The translations under genes were made by a program, and so were the position numbers. A stretch of DNA of 64,000 nucleotides, taken from the NCBI GenBank assembly GCA_963693305.1, contig OY855908.1, positions 3,772,501 to 3,836,500 on the forward strand, written 5' to 3'. Below the pieces are notes generated by a model. That model saw only the letters and a program-made list of their open reading frames with translations, was not told the origin of the DNA and made no database searches. The stretch's first letter is position 1. Each line of letters opens with the position of its first letter. Source of the stretch: Meandrina meandrites. Lineage: Eukaryota; Cnidaria; Anthozoa; Scleractinia; Meandrinidae. Shown one piece after another: positions 31,921-41,911 of the stretch.

Positions 31921-34072
31921 TGGCTTGACCTACAAATGGCTTGACCCACGCAGTCGTGGGAACTAGGTAAAATGATCAATCGACTGCACATGTCGGGCGG
32001 AAATTGCAAGAATCTTCTGCTCAATTTCTCATGAGTAATAACCGACAAACTTTAATAGCTTCTATTAAAATTCATTGACGCATGTTATTTTTTGGCTCAT
32101 TTAGTTAGTCGGCATTTACTCTTTGTAGAATTTGAGTGTGTGGGAGGCCAAGATCACCCTTATGAAAATAAATAAATAAAGACAATTTAACTGCGTGTGA
32201 CGGCTATTTTAGTAGATCAGAAACTCTGATACAGACATGTTTTACACCAAAGAAATTCAAATCACGACAAACCCTGGCTATGCCTCACTGCCCTTTATTA
32301 TGTGATGCAGATCAACAAAATAAAGACGACTACTGCGGAAAAACAGGAAGTCTAAAATCTATACTTTTAAATTAGTTTTAATTGCGTTTTAACTTGAAAA
32401 CGAAATACATAGATTCATTCATTTTTAACTTGCGTGAAATCTCAGTGTCTGATTGTATGTACAAGTTGTACAAAATTAAAAGTTTTTTTATAGCAATTAG
32501 TAATGGAAAATCATGAGTCCAAGAAGGCAAGAAGGCTGCGATGAGACGTGTGCTAGCGAAACCATAATTAAATAATTCACTGCCTACCTGTCTATTTATA
32601 AGGAAGAATCTGTGCAGTGATTACGTAGAGCCAAACCAGCGTAACGTTCTTTACACAGATCTCTTGTTCGCTTTTTTTTAATTACCGGTTTACGGACACT
32701 CTCTCGGTTTAAATGGCGTCAAGGGCAGATTTTTTTTTGCAAACGAAATGAGTGAGCATTGTGTACATGTACCTCGTAGTCAAGAGAAAATCAATGCATT
32801 GTTACAGAAGTAAGTTCCAGAAATTTTAGTTGCTCATGTTCAAGTGCACATCTTTTTGGCATTCTCATCCCCAGTGCCCGCGATCCTTCCGGAGTGTAGC
32901 AAACGGTTTATGCGTGACGCGCGCGTGGTAAGGGCAAAAATTAGGCTGTGACGTGTAAAAAGAGCGAGAAAAGTTCTGCAATAAATGTAATCACTATAGC
33001 ATCCGGGCTCTGGTCGTTATATTTGGACAAAAATCTTGAGAAAGCTACCATTGAATCAGCATATTCGTCATCAAAATCCGGTGGATTTTGGCGATGTTAC
33101 AGAAGTTAAAAGTGCTACCACTGTTTACCTGCAATTTTGATGAAGCTGTTGTGGTTTAAATTTTTCCTTGGTTTAAAATTTTTCAAACCAGTTTGATTTT
33201 TATTTCCCTTTGTTCCGGGTTATGATTATCAAGGTGAGACAATGAAAAATAAAAATCAAATTGGTTTAAGAAATTTTAACCCAAAGAAAAAACTTAAACC
33301 ACAACATAGCCTTGAAACCACGTTGACGTCAGAAAATGTGAAAGGTCTATTGCTCTCCGACAAAAGATCGCAAAAGCTTGACACTTTATTAAAAATCTGA
33401 GCACAACACAAAGCCTACGTGAGAATACAAAGATCTCATGCCGTGATCGGGTATGGAAATATATAGATTTTTTTTATAAGTTATAAGATGGTTTGCACTG
33501 AATCGTGAAAAAAAAAACAATTCCGGCTTTAATTGCTTTGAATGATCTGCAGTTGAGCAATTTTCTCTTGGCCTTGGTGATTCTGATTTGATGTGTCAAC
33601 ACTTTCCAGTTTAAATACAAAAAAACCCCGAACATTCTACCCTGAAAAATCAATTACGTTTTTTTTTTCTTTTCGCTTCGTTTTGCCTTTTTATAGAAAC
33701 CGAAATGCGCTTATTTTAATATGAATCATAAGGCATTACGATAGTTTACATGTTGCCTCGCACGATCGATATGCAGACATGCTGGGCGTGATTTGTAAGT
33801 GGTTTGACCTGAACGTACCGTCGCCATCACGTTTTTGAATACGTTATGAAAATAAACAGTATTTTGGTGCGACTTCGTTTACTACCGTGATATATCCTGA
33901 AGGCATTGTCAGTGTTTAGCAACGCATAATGACCCGGATTTGACAAACATAGATTATATGTTGACATGTTCAGACAAAAGATGTAAAGAGTTAATTAGGA
34001 CTGAAAGGCTTGCGATGGGCGCTGGAGATTAATCTCAGACTGAATAGCTGGCACTCTTGAAGAATTAAGGCC
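31921..34072. other. Intergenic with one hairpin repeat
   Basis: At 33149-33307 GTTGTGGTTTAAATTTTTCC and the partner ending AACTTAAACCACAAC form an inverted repeat. A fragment of the 40902 MITE end (CATTCTCATCCCCAG) is at about 32861. No gene was recognised. Confidence 0.5.
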
Positions 34073-34402
34073 ATGGATGCGAAAACCCGAATCCACAAGA
34101 AACACTCTACAACGCTTGACTACGAAAAGGAGATGGAAAAGGCTTTGAGTACGATTTTTCGTAATCTTCGTGGTATAGAAGAAAACAGATTTCGGATCCC
34201 TCCAAATGAGCGCGATCTAAGTGAGATCCCGAAAACACAAAGTACTTCAGAACCGACCGGTTACATCGAATTGCCACCGACATCACAAAAACCTGATCCT
34301 GAACAAGGACAAAACCACACTGAACAAGTAACAAATGCTAAGTCAAGAAGGAGGCTACCTGAACTACCAAAAAGAATGAACTCTTCTTCACTAAGTGAGT
34401 AA
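34073..34402 (+). CDS. Distant array-family paralogue (109 aa)
   Basis: An intact frame starting MDAKTRIHKKHS. LDYEKEMEKALSTIF then NLRGIEE aligns with the N-terminal helix of the array family and with 30392. IPKTQSTSEPTG aligns with IPNTESLAEPAG of 30392. The C-terminal half is Pro/Gln-rich and basic (KSRRRLPELPKRM) and ends SSSLSE. There is no WVLQC acidic tail and no membrane segment. It marks the far end of the array seen in this window. Function is unknown. Confidence 0.65.
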   Translation: MDAKTRIHKKHSTTLDYEKEMEKALSTIFRNLRGIEENRFRIPPNERDLSEIPKTQSTSEPTGYIELPPTSQKPDPEQGQNHTEQVTNAKSRRRLPELPKRMNSSSLSE

Positions 34403-36238
34403 AAATTCAGTAAATCTATCTGGGGAGTCTGGTTGCAGAGTCTGAAAGATACGCTTTAATTTGTAGCAGACAGTTGATCTAAACTTCACTCAAAACAGTT
34501 CGATCGTTCAGCAATCCAACTGATAGAGAGACACCTAATTAACTTCGATTGGTCTATGCTGCTTGAAATGTTTTCCGCGATGGGTGCTGGTTTATGAGTG
34601 CTTGCCGAGAATCAACTTTTAAATTTATTTACATGCGGAGCAAGTCTGGGGTCCTGCACTCCACAACTACAAGATCACATGTTGTTGCTTAAACTTCCGA
34701 TCTTCCCCTTGGAAGATGGATAAACTTGCCGATCTTTCGACTTCTAGCAGTAATGTAAAGTTTAACGATAATATTACAGCATTGTATATTAATTGTTATA
34801 ATTTTCTTCGAAAGCACCCTCTGTAAATATTAATCAACTGGAAGACACAACATTGTTTGCGGTCTATCAACAGTTTATAAAGTAGACCATTAACACTAAA
34901 TCCACACGCGATAACTTCATTGTAAATTTTGTAAATAATAAATTGCATCTCACAAATGAACAGAGGAAAAGACTGCAGTATTCCTTATCGATAATTGTTT
35001 TTATCAGTTGCATCGAGCTGTACTTTATCTGTAGATTTATCAGCATCTTAGGACATTTTGTGAAATTTTAGGGAACAAGGATCTAACTAGAGCATATTCA
35101 AAAGGTGGCAAAGTCAACACAATGGGCGGTGTTTTGAAGAGATAGCACAGCTGTCAAATAAATGTTGAAGGCATGAGTCAGTTCCCGCTACAATAAGGAA
35201 GACTTTTTGAAGCCTCGATCAATTACACCAAATGCGATTCATTGTTCAGGCTAATTACAAATAACGGATGTCAATACAAAACGATGAAAACAAGACGGTC
35301 AAAAGGTAGGCATGGGCTATGTCAATTTCTATTTACAAAGATTTAAACTGATCACGCAAACCGAAAAGATAATTAATATACATGTATATGCAACTGGAGT
35401 TTTTTTTTTTATTGAACTGGTTGAAAAAAAGGTCAGATCGAAATCTTACCCTAACGCGGGAAAGAACACCCAAGTAAAACAGAAAAATAGTGCAATTTCT
35501 TTTCCTGATTTCATGTTTTTCATACATATCTCAAAATGCCGGGCAACGGTGTCATGCAGGCTTCTGATAAGAGGCTATTTAAAAAAGAATGTTTGAATGC
35601 ACCAATAGCTGTCCAATCTTGTTTAATGGGTTCACCTGCGTTTGGGCAAGGGGGAAGGTGGCCGGTGGGCTTGTGTGAGTTTGGTTTGCTTTCCTCTCCA
35701 AGAATGAACTCGTGAATCAAGGCTGAGTTCAAACCGTGTATTTCGTGAGAATATTTTCATTGTACTTGAGATTCGATGCACTCATTTAAAGAGGTCAACT
35801 ATGACCTTGCTAGATAGCTTGTCTTGCAGATATACCTTAGCCTCGGCCAGACAGTGGATAATTATATAATCCCACTTTTTGACAATGCTCTTATGCTTCT
35901 CAGTTTTACATGGCCACTAAAGATAAACCCGCTTTATATTTCTAATCTCCTCTGGCTTACCTGTGAGCTTCAGCTATGGCTTTTGTTTTAAATTTTTCTT
36001 TTCATCCGTGAGATTTCAATTGGTTGAAAATATTTCTTATCGCTGAAGCCGGAAATTCCATTTGTTGTCAACTGTAACATGTTCTTCAATTTGTAAAAGT
36101 CTTAACCTCAGTCTTTCATCTGGCAAAACGGATAACCACGATTCGTAATCTTACTTACAAGGTTCTGTTAAAATCACGTAGGGGAAAATGACCGAAAATT
36201 AATAAACCCGATGTTCCTAATTCCCTTTAACTTTTTAA

Positions 36239-36266
36239 GCGATGACGTCATTTTATGACGTCATCG
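36239..36266. promoter_or_regulatory. Palindrome with two CRE-like TGACGTCA sites
   Basis: CGATGACGTCA then TTTTA and TGACGTCATCG: two perfect 8-bp CREB/ATF consensus sites in mirror arrangement. No gene start is recognised nearby, so regulatory function is open; it may be a hairpin repeat. Confidence 0.4.
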
Positions 36267-37319
36267 GTTAATGTTAGAAAGCGGGAAAACGATTGAATTT
36301 TTGGAATTTTTGGTGTGAGAATTACTCCCTGAATTGAACCGAAGAGCAATGGGAGCTAGGTGCATTGTTTGTATTCTTTTTGAGATCCGCCATCTTGTTT
36401 TTTGGCAAAGGAAGATATTTTTTTGCAGCTTGTATCATTACCGATCGGCAAACCGTATTTCATTTGTAGCTGTTAAATTGAGATTTCGAGTCTGGAGTGA
36501 GTGTTGCACTTTATCAGTTATCGAATAAATTTGGCATAAAGTTAAGAAGTGATGTCGGTCGTGACTGCAGACGAAGCAACCGATTATTAGCAGTTTGAAA
36601 CATCTGTTGAAAAGGTGAGCCATACGATGACGTGATCGATTAATCTCGCCGTGCGAGTGGACAGGATCTGTTGTTGTCTGTTGTCTGTTGTCTGTTGCCT
36701 GTTGCGATCGACCGATCTGTAGAACCGAATACTGGGAAAAGAAATCAAGTCAACTCAACAAGAAATCGTCGCATAGAACTCAAAGCAAAATACTCTTGGG
36801 CCGTTAGAAAGGACTAATTTAAAGCATAAACGAAAGAAACAAATTATATTTGATGCGTTCTATAAGGTTTAGTAAACAGAAATCGAGCGGAAACAACTTG
36901 AAAAGTTTAGCCTGAATTTTTCAAGTTGCAATCCATTTCCATCCAAGCCATCCGCAGCCAAAGATGCTTGTTAACAGTTTCAGTGCTTTAACATAGCAAT
37001 TGTTAATAAAAATGGACCATTATTTTTCTTCATGTTTGCGCAGTTCGTGAAGTCTCGTTCAAGCTACCACCATTTCACCTTGTTACATATATGACAGATG
37101 GAGCGAAAAATTGTTGAACTCAAATTTGAAACAACTCAACATATGAAGGTAGTTAATGGCCTTGCTCACCGTGAGTCTCTCGCCAACTGTGTGAATAGAG
37201 CGTCCTCCCAGTGTTTGGGAAGTCATGGGTAAGATTCCCGTCCTGTCCAAGGCCGTCCAAGAATGAACTCGTGAATCAAGGCCGAGTTCAAACCGTGTAT
37301 TTCGTGAGAATATTTTCAC

Positions 37320-37348
37320 GGGGGGGGGGGGGGGGGAGGGAGGGGGAG
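37320..37348. repeat. Poly-G tract
   Basis: A run of 17 G, then AGGG and AGGGGG, following directly on a 62-bp direct repeat copy. It could form a G-quadruplex. A second G run is at 38882-38900. Confidence 0.85.
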
Positions 37349-37507
37349 ACTTGTCCCACGCTCAGGGGAAGGAAGACCAGGGCCCGGGACCCCGGGGCAC
37401 AGGAAGACGTAACTGTTCAGCAATTGAAAACTTTGAGAAAGGGCCAACGGACAAAGCAAAGGACCCGGATCCTGGTGGATCTGATCAGCAAAATTTGGGA
37501 TACAAAA

Positions 37508-37864
37508 AACTGAAAAACAGAAAGGCTGACCGTACGGTTGGATTGAACTATATATATATATTTTCCAATATTTCGTCAGGCACGGCCTGACTTCTTCACG
37601 GAATGAACAACTTAAGAAAAACGTTACAATTTAAACAACCAAGACAATAGGTAATAAGATACAATTCAAAAAAATTAAATTTCAACGGTATTTTTTTAAT
37701 TGTATCTTATTACCAATTGTCTTGGCAGTCTTGGTTGTTTAAATAGTAACGTTTTTCTTCAGTTGTTCATTTCCTGAAGAAGTCAGGCCGTGCCTGACGA
37801 AATATTGGAAAATATATACATATAGGTCAATCCAACCGTTTGGTCGAATTTCTGTTTTTCAGTT
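37508..37864. repeat. Long inverted repeat with hammerhead-like motifs
   Basis: The arms of about 150 bp start AACTGAAAAACAGAAA and end with TTTCTGTTTTTCAGTT, around a loop near 37680. Each arm carries CGTCAGGCACGGCCTGAC or its complement, the stem II of a hammerhead-like motif. Confidence 0.8.
37770..37812 (+). ncRNA. Hammerhead ribozyme-like motif, long stem II
   Basis: In order: TTTC, CTGAAGA core, A, stem II GTCAGGC/GCCTGAC (7 bp, CGT loop), GAAA, self-complementary ATAT, T, then GGAAAA pairing with the first TTTC (one G-U). The core is intact. The mirror copy on the minus strand at 37561-37604 has C3 changed to G. Confidence 0.5.
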
Positions 37865-38201
37865 GTCAGCAATGATGAACATTATGTCTTCCTGATATCA
37901 ACATAGCATGACATACCTACCCCAAAACGCAAATATCATTCTTAACCTTCAACTATGATGCATAGAGGTGATAATAAACTTGCCACTGTTTATAAAAAAT
38001 GCTGTGGGATAGAATACTCTCATATGGGCTTGCGAGGTACATAAAGGCAAGGGGGATCCTCTTGATAATGGTCATAAAGGGTTTCTGGATGGGACTGCTG
38101 GAATCTCAATTTTCGGCCATTTCTCTGTCCATTCCACAGCTATCAGTAAATTTTGCAGATGTTAGATCTCAGCTATCAGGTTTTTAAAACGCGTCATTTC
38201 C

Positions 38202-38249
38202 AGCTGACAGCAGGGCGCTAAAAAGAAGGTTTTTAGCGCCCTGCTGACA
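38202..38249. repeat. Hairpin upstream of ASDURF-like gene
   Basis: CTGACAGCAGGGCGCTAAAA and TTTTTAGCGCCCTGCTGACAG form a perfect stem with a short loop, about 90 bp before the start codon of the next gene. Confidence 0.75.
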
Positions 38250-38334
38250 GAAAAATTTTCAGTAGTGCTCTGATACCCAGAGTAAGGACGAGGTATGGAC
38301 GAGTAAGCCTGGATCCAAGAAATAGACATCCAAA

Positions 38335-40313
38335 ATGGCGGATAAACAAGTAAAGGAAAGCGCTCAAAGTCCAGAATTGCTTGACTTGAAGATTTCACAG
38401 ACTCTATACGAGGTAATACTTAGCATATATATTGATTTCTTCTTCAGCAAGAGTTAAAACTGTAAACTTTACTCTCCTTCGCCTCTAGATAAAGGAGCTA
38501 GAAGTAACTAACCACGAACTCAGCTGCCTGCCAGCAAAAAAGGTGAGTTTAGCTTTCTTCAGTTCGATGTTCATGACACTGCACTATCGAGATAACTGAT
38601 CCATTCTGTATCTTTTGCAGAGGGTGTACACAAGGCAAGGCGCGGGGAACTTGTTCTTTCTTTCTGATCGTCCTCACGTGGTTAGCCAGTGCAAAAGTAA
38701 GTTGCATAATTTTATATCAGGGATATCAGGGATGGATTGTAGATTGGGAAGTAGGGGGTAGGGAGGAGCGGGGAAGGGGTTGGGGCCATTGTTGAAACCC
38801 CAGTGAGGACTTGTCTGGGATATCAGGTGGACCTACAAACCCACCCACCCACTGAGGGGGAATCCACAATATTTTAGCAGGGTGGGGGGGGGGGGGGGGG
38901 GATTCTATTAAAACCCATTAGACCCCTTTAAGCTCACCCAGAATATCTTAACTGTGTGTTAGAGTAAGTGGTAAAACTGATAACCCATCCCACACCAGAA
39001 ATAAACTTTTATTCCTTCTATGGTTCCTAATTGCATGAATTCAAGCAACTACCAGAACATTGAAATGAGTATTAAATTGAACAGAAATGCTATCCCTTAT
39101 CACATAAGATTGCATTACCAGTCGTCTTCCCCCGGTTTCTACACTACAATTGCCAGACTCCTCAGAGACATAATTTGAGGAATCAATGAGGATGTGCTTG
39201 GAAAGATACCTTGGGGGAGGGGGGAAATCCCATATGAAAAAGGCAGGATGGTCATCAGAGATTTGCAAAAAACCTGGAGACCAACCGGTATGGTTCAAGC
39301 TTTTTAGACCCCTAAAAGATACCAGAATACTAAAAATAGAATTTATATTTCAATATTGCTTTGTGTGCAACCCTAAACGAGACCTTGATGGCTAAAAATA
39401 TTGGTGTTTTCCCAGAACACCCTAAGTGAGATTAAAAATCCAAAATTTACACTCTTAAAGGAGAAGTTCACTCCAGAATGGCCATTTATTTTTTTACGCC
39501 AATAAAAAGTTTATACAAAAATATGTTATTCACCAAAATTTCAGCTTCCAACAAGCGCTAAATCCCTACAAAATCTTTCTCCAAAGTAGCCCAAAATTCG
39601 ACAACTAAACGCCGTCATCTTGGAGCTAGTAATGTATGCATGACGTCAAAGAGCTCAGCCTGAAGTTAAGCGGGAAAATTTAAATACTCGAAACTCCTTG
39701 TTTCTTTGTAGTGGCTTTTGTTTGTCAAAATGCCTGTTTGTGCAGCTCCATGTTTCTCAAACAGAGCTCCAAGAGATACAAAAAAACCTTTCACCTTTTC
39801 TTTCCTTTCAGACAGGCATTTTGACAAACAAAAGCCACTTCAAAGAAACAAGGAGTTTGAAGTATTGAAATTTTCCTGCTAAACTTCAGGCTGAGCTCTT
39901 TGACGTCACGCATACATTACTAGCTCCAAGATGGTGGCGTTCAGTTGTCAAATTTTGGGCTACTTTAGAGAAAGATTTCGTAGGATTTAGCGCTCGTTGG
40001 AAGCTGAAATTTTGGTGAATAACATATTTTTGTATAAACTTTTTATTGGCATAAAGAAAATAAATGGCCATTCTGGAGTGAACTTCTCCTTTAAGCGAGA
40101 TGATGAGCATCCCCCCCCCTTTCATATGGGAGTCCCTCCCCCTGGGAAAAATACATGCATTTGCATTCTTCATACTCTCAAAGCTCACAGTAAATTCATT
40201 GACAGTATGTGATAATATAAATGTTAAATTTCAATTTTACAGAAAAGCTTGAAGATGCCAAGAAAGTTCTTGCAGAGTTAAACAGACAACAGCAAGAGGC
40301 TGTTCAATCCTAA
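38335..40313 (+). CDS. ASDURF: ASDURF-like prefoldin-type PAQosome subunit
   Basis: Exons are 38335-38412, 38489-38542, 38621-38696 and 40243-40313, with GT-AG sites and consistent phase, giving 92 residues. The protein matches human ASDURF in order and spacing. A first coiled-coil helix (KISQTLYEIKELEVTNHEL) leads to the hairpin region RVYTRQGAGNLFFLSDR, corresponding to KVYRQQQ...NIFFLADR. A second helix follows (KKLEDAKKVLAELNRQQQEA). Human ASDURF is a beta-prefoldin-like subunit of the PAQosome (R2TP/prefoldin-like chaperone) and is translated from an upstream ORF of the ASNSD1 mRNA. Here it is a separate multi-exon gene: no ASNSD1 coding sequence follows before SLC35B1 at 41912. Intron 3 holds a foldback element. 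Confidence 0.82.
39455..40094. mobile_element. Foldback element with THAP-like fragment, in ASDURF intron 3
   Basis: The inverted arms of about 280 bp (39455-39737 and 39811-40094) begin TTAAAGGAGAAGTTCACTCC and end with its complement. TTAA lies at both ends, either as target duplication or as part of the arms. The loop and inner arm read as a THAP-type zinc-finger start. It is non-autonomous. Confidence 0.75.
39730..39812 (+). pseudogene. THAP-domain N-terminal fragment
   Basis: The frame reads MPVCAAPCFSNRA then DTKKPFTF, matching the start of C2CH THAP zinc fingers (M-P, two close cysteines, NR, then K-x-F). THAP domains occur in P-element and related transposases and in host DNA-binding proteins. 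Only the first part is present, so it is probably captured from or left over from the parent transposase. Confidence 0.5.
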
Positions 40314-40901
40314 CTTGGATTTTTGAAGCTACTGTTGCGGAACTCATCTGTGCAGGATGCTGACACATTTCAACCATGTTGGCTCTTGTGGTTAATATCT
40401 TTGGCAAGCACAAAGAATGTCAGTTATGGATGGCCACTGCCTACATTATGATGCCAGGGGAAGGATTGCAGGGCCATTTTCCTGAAATGTGGCTTGTAAA
40501 TCAAGCCTTGTTAAACTCCAAGGCATGGAATTGAAAACACGATTCTTGATATCTTTATCCAAGAATTTGTTTCTTCTGTTTCAGCAGTCTACTTCTTCCA
40601 AAAAATGAACAAAGCAAATAAACATCAATGTACCAAACGCTCAATTTGTCTGGCTACCAATACTACAGAGAAACAAAGACTGCATGCAAACTTAATAGTT
40701 TTAACTTATTGAGAGAGATTGAAGTACACCTGAATAATTTACAATGGTTTTACCTTTTTTGGACTGAAAAAAGGCTGTTCACTCAATTATTATCTTTTTA
40801 TCAAAATTATGTATAAAAATAAATAAAAGTTGTTTTCTGCTGGAAACAGTTTTTTTTGTTGACTCTTGTGAATTAAACTTCAGGCTGTGCTTGTTCAAGC
40901 A

Positions 40902-41137
40902 CATTCTCATCCCCAGAGCCCACGATCCTTCTGGTCTGCGCCAGGGTTGGAGACCTCTGGTAGCCCCCAGTACTGGAAGTTCGCAATTCACGGACTCATT
41001 GTCAAATCTGACAAATCTGATTGGCTAAATAAATATTCAGAGCAAGTACTCTTCGCATGCTCAGAAATTGGGAGCGACCAGAGGTCTCGATCCCCAGGCG
41101 CAGACCAGAAGGATCGCGGCCTCTGGGGACGAGAATG
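40902..41137. mobile_element. MITE with CATTCTC[AG]TCCCCAGAG ends
   Basis: The left end CATTCTCATCCCCAGAGCC...GATCCTTCTGGTCTGCGCC and the right end GGCGCAGACCAGAAGGATCG...GAGAATG are inverted repeats. It is a non-coding element of 236 bp; an end fragment also lies at 32861. Confidence 0.75.
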
Positions 41138-41154
41138 GTTCAAACATTATCATC

Positions 41155-41415
41155 TGGCCCCAGTTGTTCAAAGGGTGGATAATGCTATCTACTGGATGAA
41201 TCGCTATCCAGTGGATAGTAAAGTTTGTTTTGCAAACACTTCTCCACTGGATTGTGATTTATCTGGTGGATAGTGTTATCTACTCTTTAAACAGCTGGGA
41301 CCTGGTGGATAACGCTATCCACCAGATAAATTGCTATGCAATGGATAGCGTTGCTTGTTTTGACTCCACCGAGTTGCGATTGATCTGGTGTATAGTGTCA
41401 TCTGACACATCTACG
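41155..41415. repeat. GGATA[GA]CGCTATCCA-type repeat element
   Basis: Many short palindromic motifs (GGATAACGCTATCC, CTATCCAGTGGATAG, ATCTGGTGGATAG) arranged symmetrically after CCCAGTTGTTCAAAGGGTGG. It looks like a MITE of a kind I associate with cnidarian genomes. Confidence 0.6.
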
Positions 41416-41911
41416 CTTTACTTTTGAACTTGCGCAATTTGGCAAGATTTTAAAAGGAGCTGTGCAAATGAAGCCCCCCCATCGAAATTATAAGTTTAAC
41501 AACAAACCCCTTCTACTACCCGGAAAAAAGATACTGGTTAAAACCCCTCGACAAAATCCATAAAAGTCAAAAATCCCAAGTGTGGCGAGTAGCAATTGCT
41601 TTCCTATTTCTGCAGTATGGAAACAGGAGAGTGGAAAACTTTTTTTTTATTCTATAGATGTTAAAACTTACTGATAGTTATCAAATATATCCTAATAAAT
41701 TCTGATTGTTTTTTAAAAATTCATCCAACTCTAGCCCGCAATCGTTTCCAAAGCGGAAAATGTATCAATGATTTCCCTACCCACCCCTCCCTTACTCGTG
41801 AACATTGTTCTCGCCTGCAACGTACGAGTTCCGGTCACGTGTCGATATTGGTTTGTTCGCCAATGAAAGGTAACCACGCTTACATCAAACCGGTAGTGAA
41901 AAGAAGTTCAG

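Larger units (their letters stand above)
34403..38334. other. Intergenic, repeats but no gene seen
   Basis: It contains a 62-bp direct repeat (35698-35760 and 37257-37318), a CRE palindrome (36239-36266), TGTTGTC iterations at 36665-36705, a poly-G run and the long inverted repeat at 37508-37864. No coding frame with recognisable features. Confidence 0.5.

Noticed and set aside
37150..37260. Possible tRNA-derived SINE (GGGTAAGATTCCCGTCC resembling a B box)
   Set aside because: No convincing A box or cloverleaf, and no second full copy in the window.
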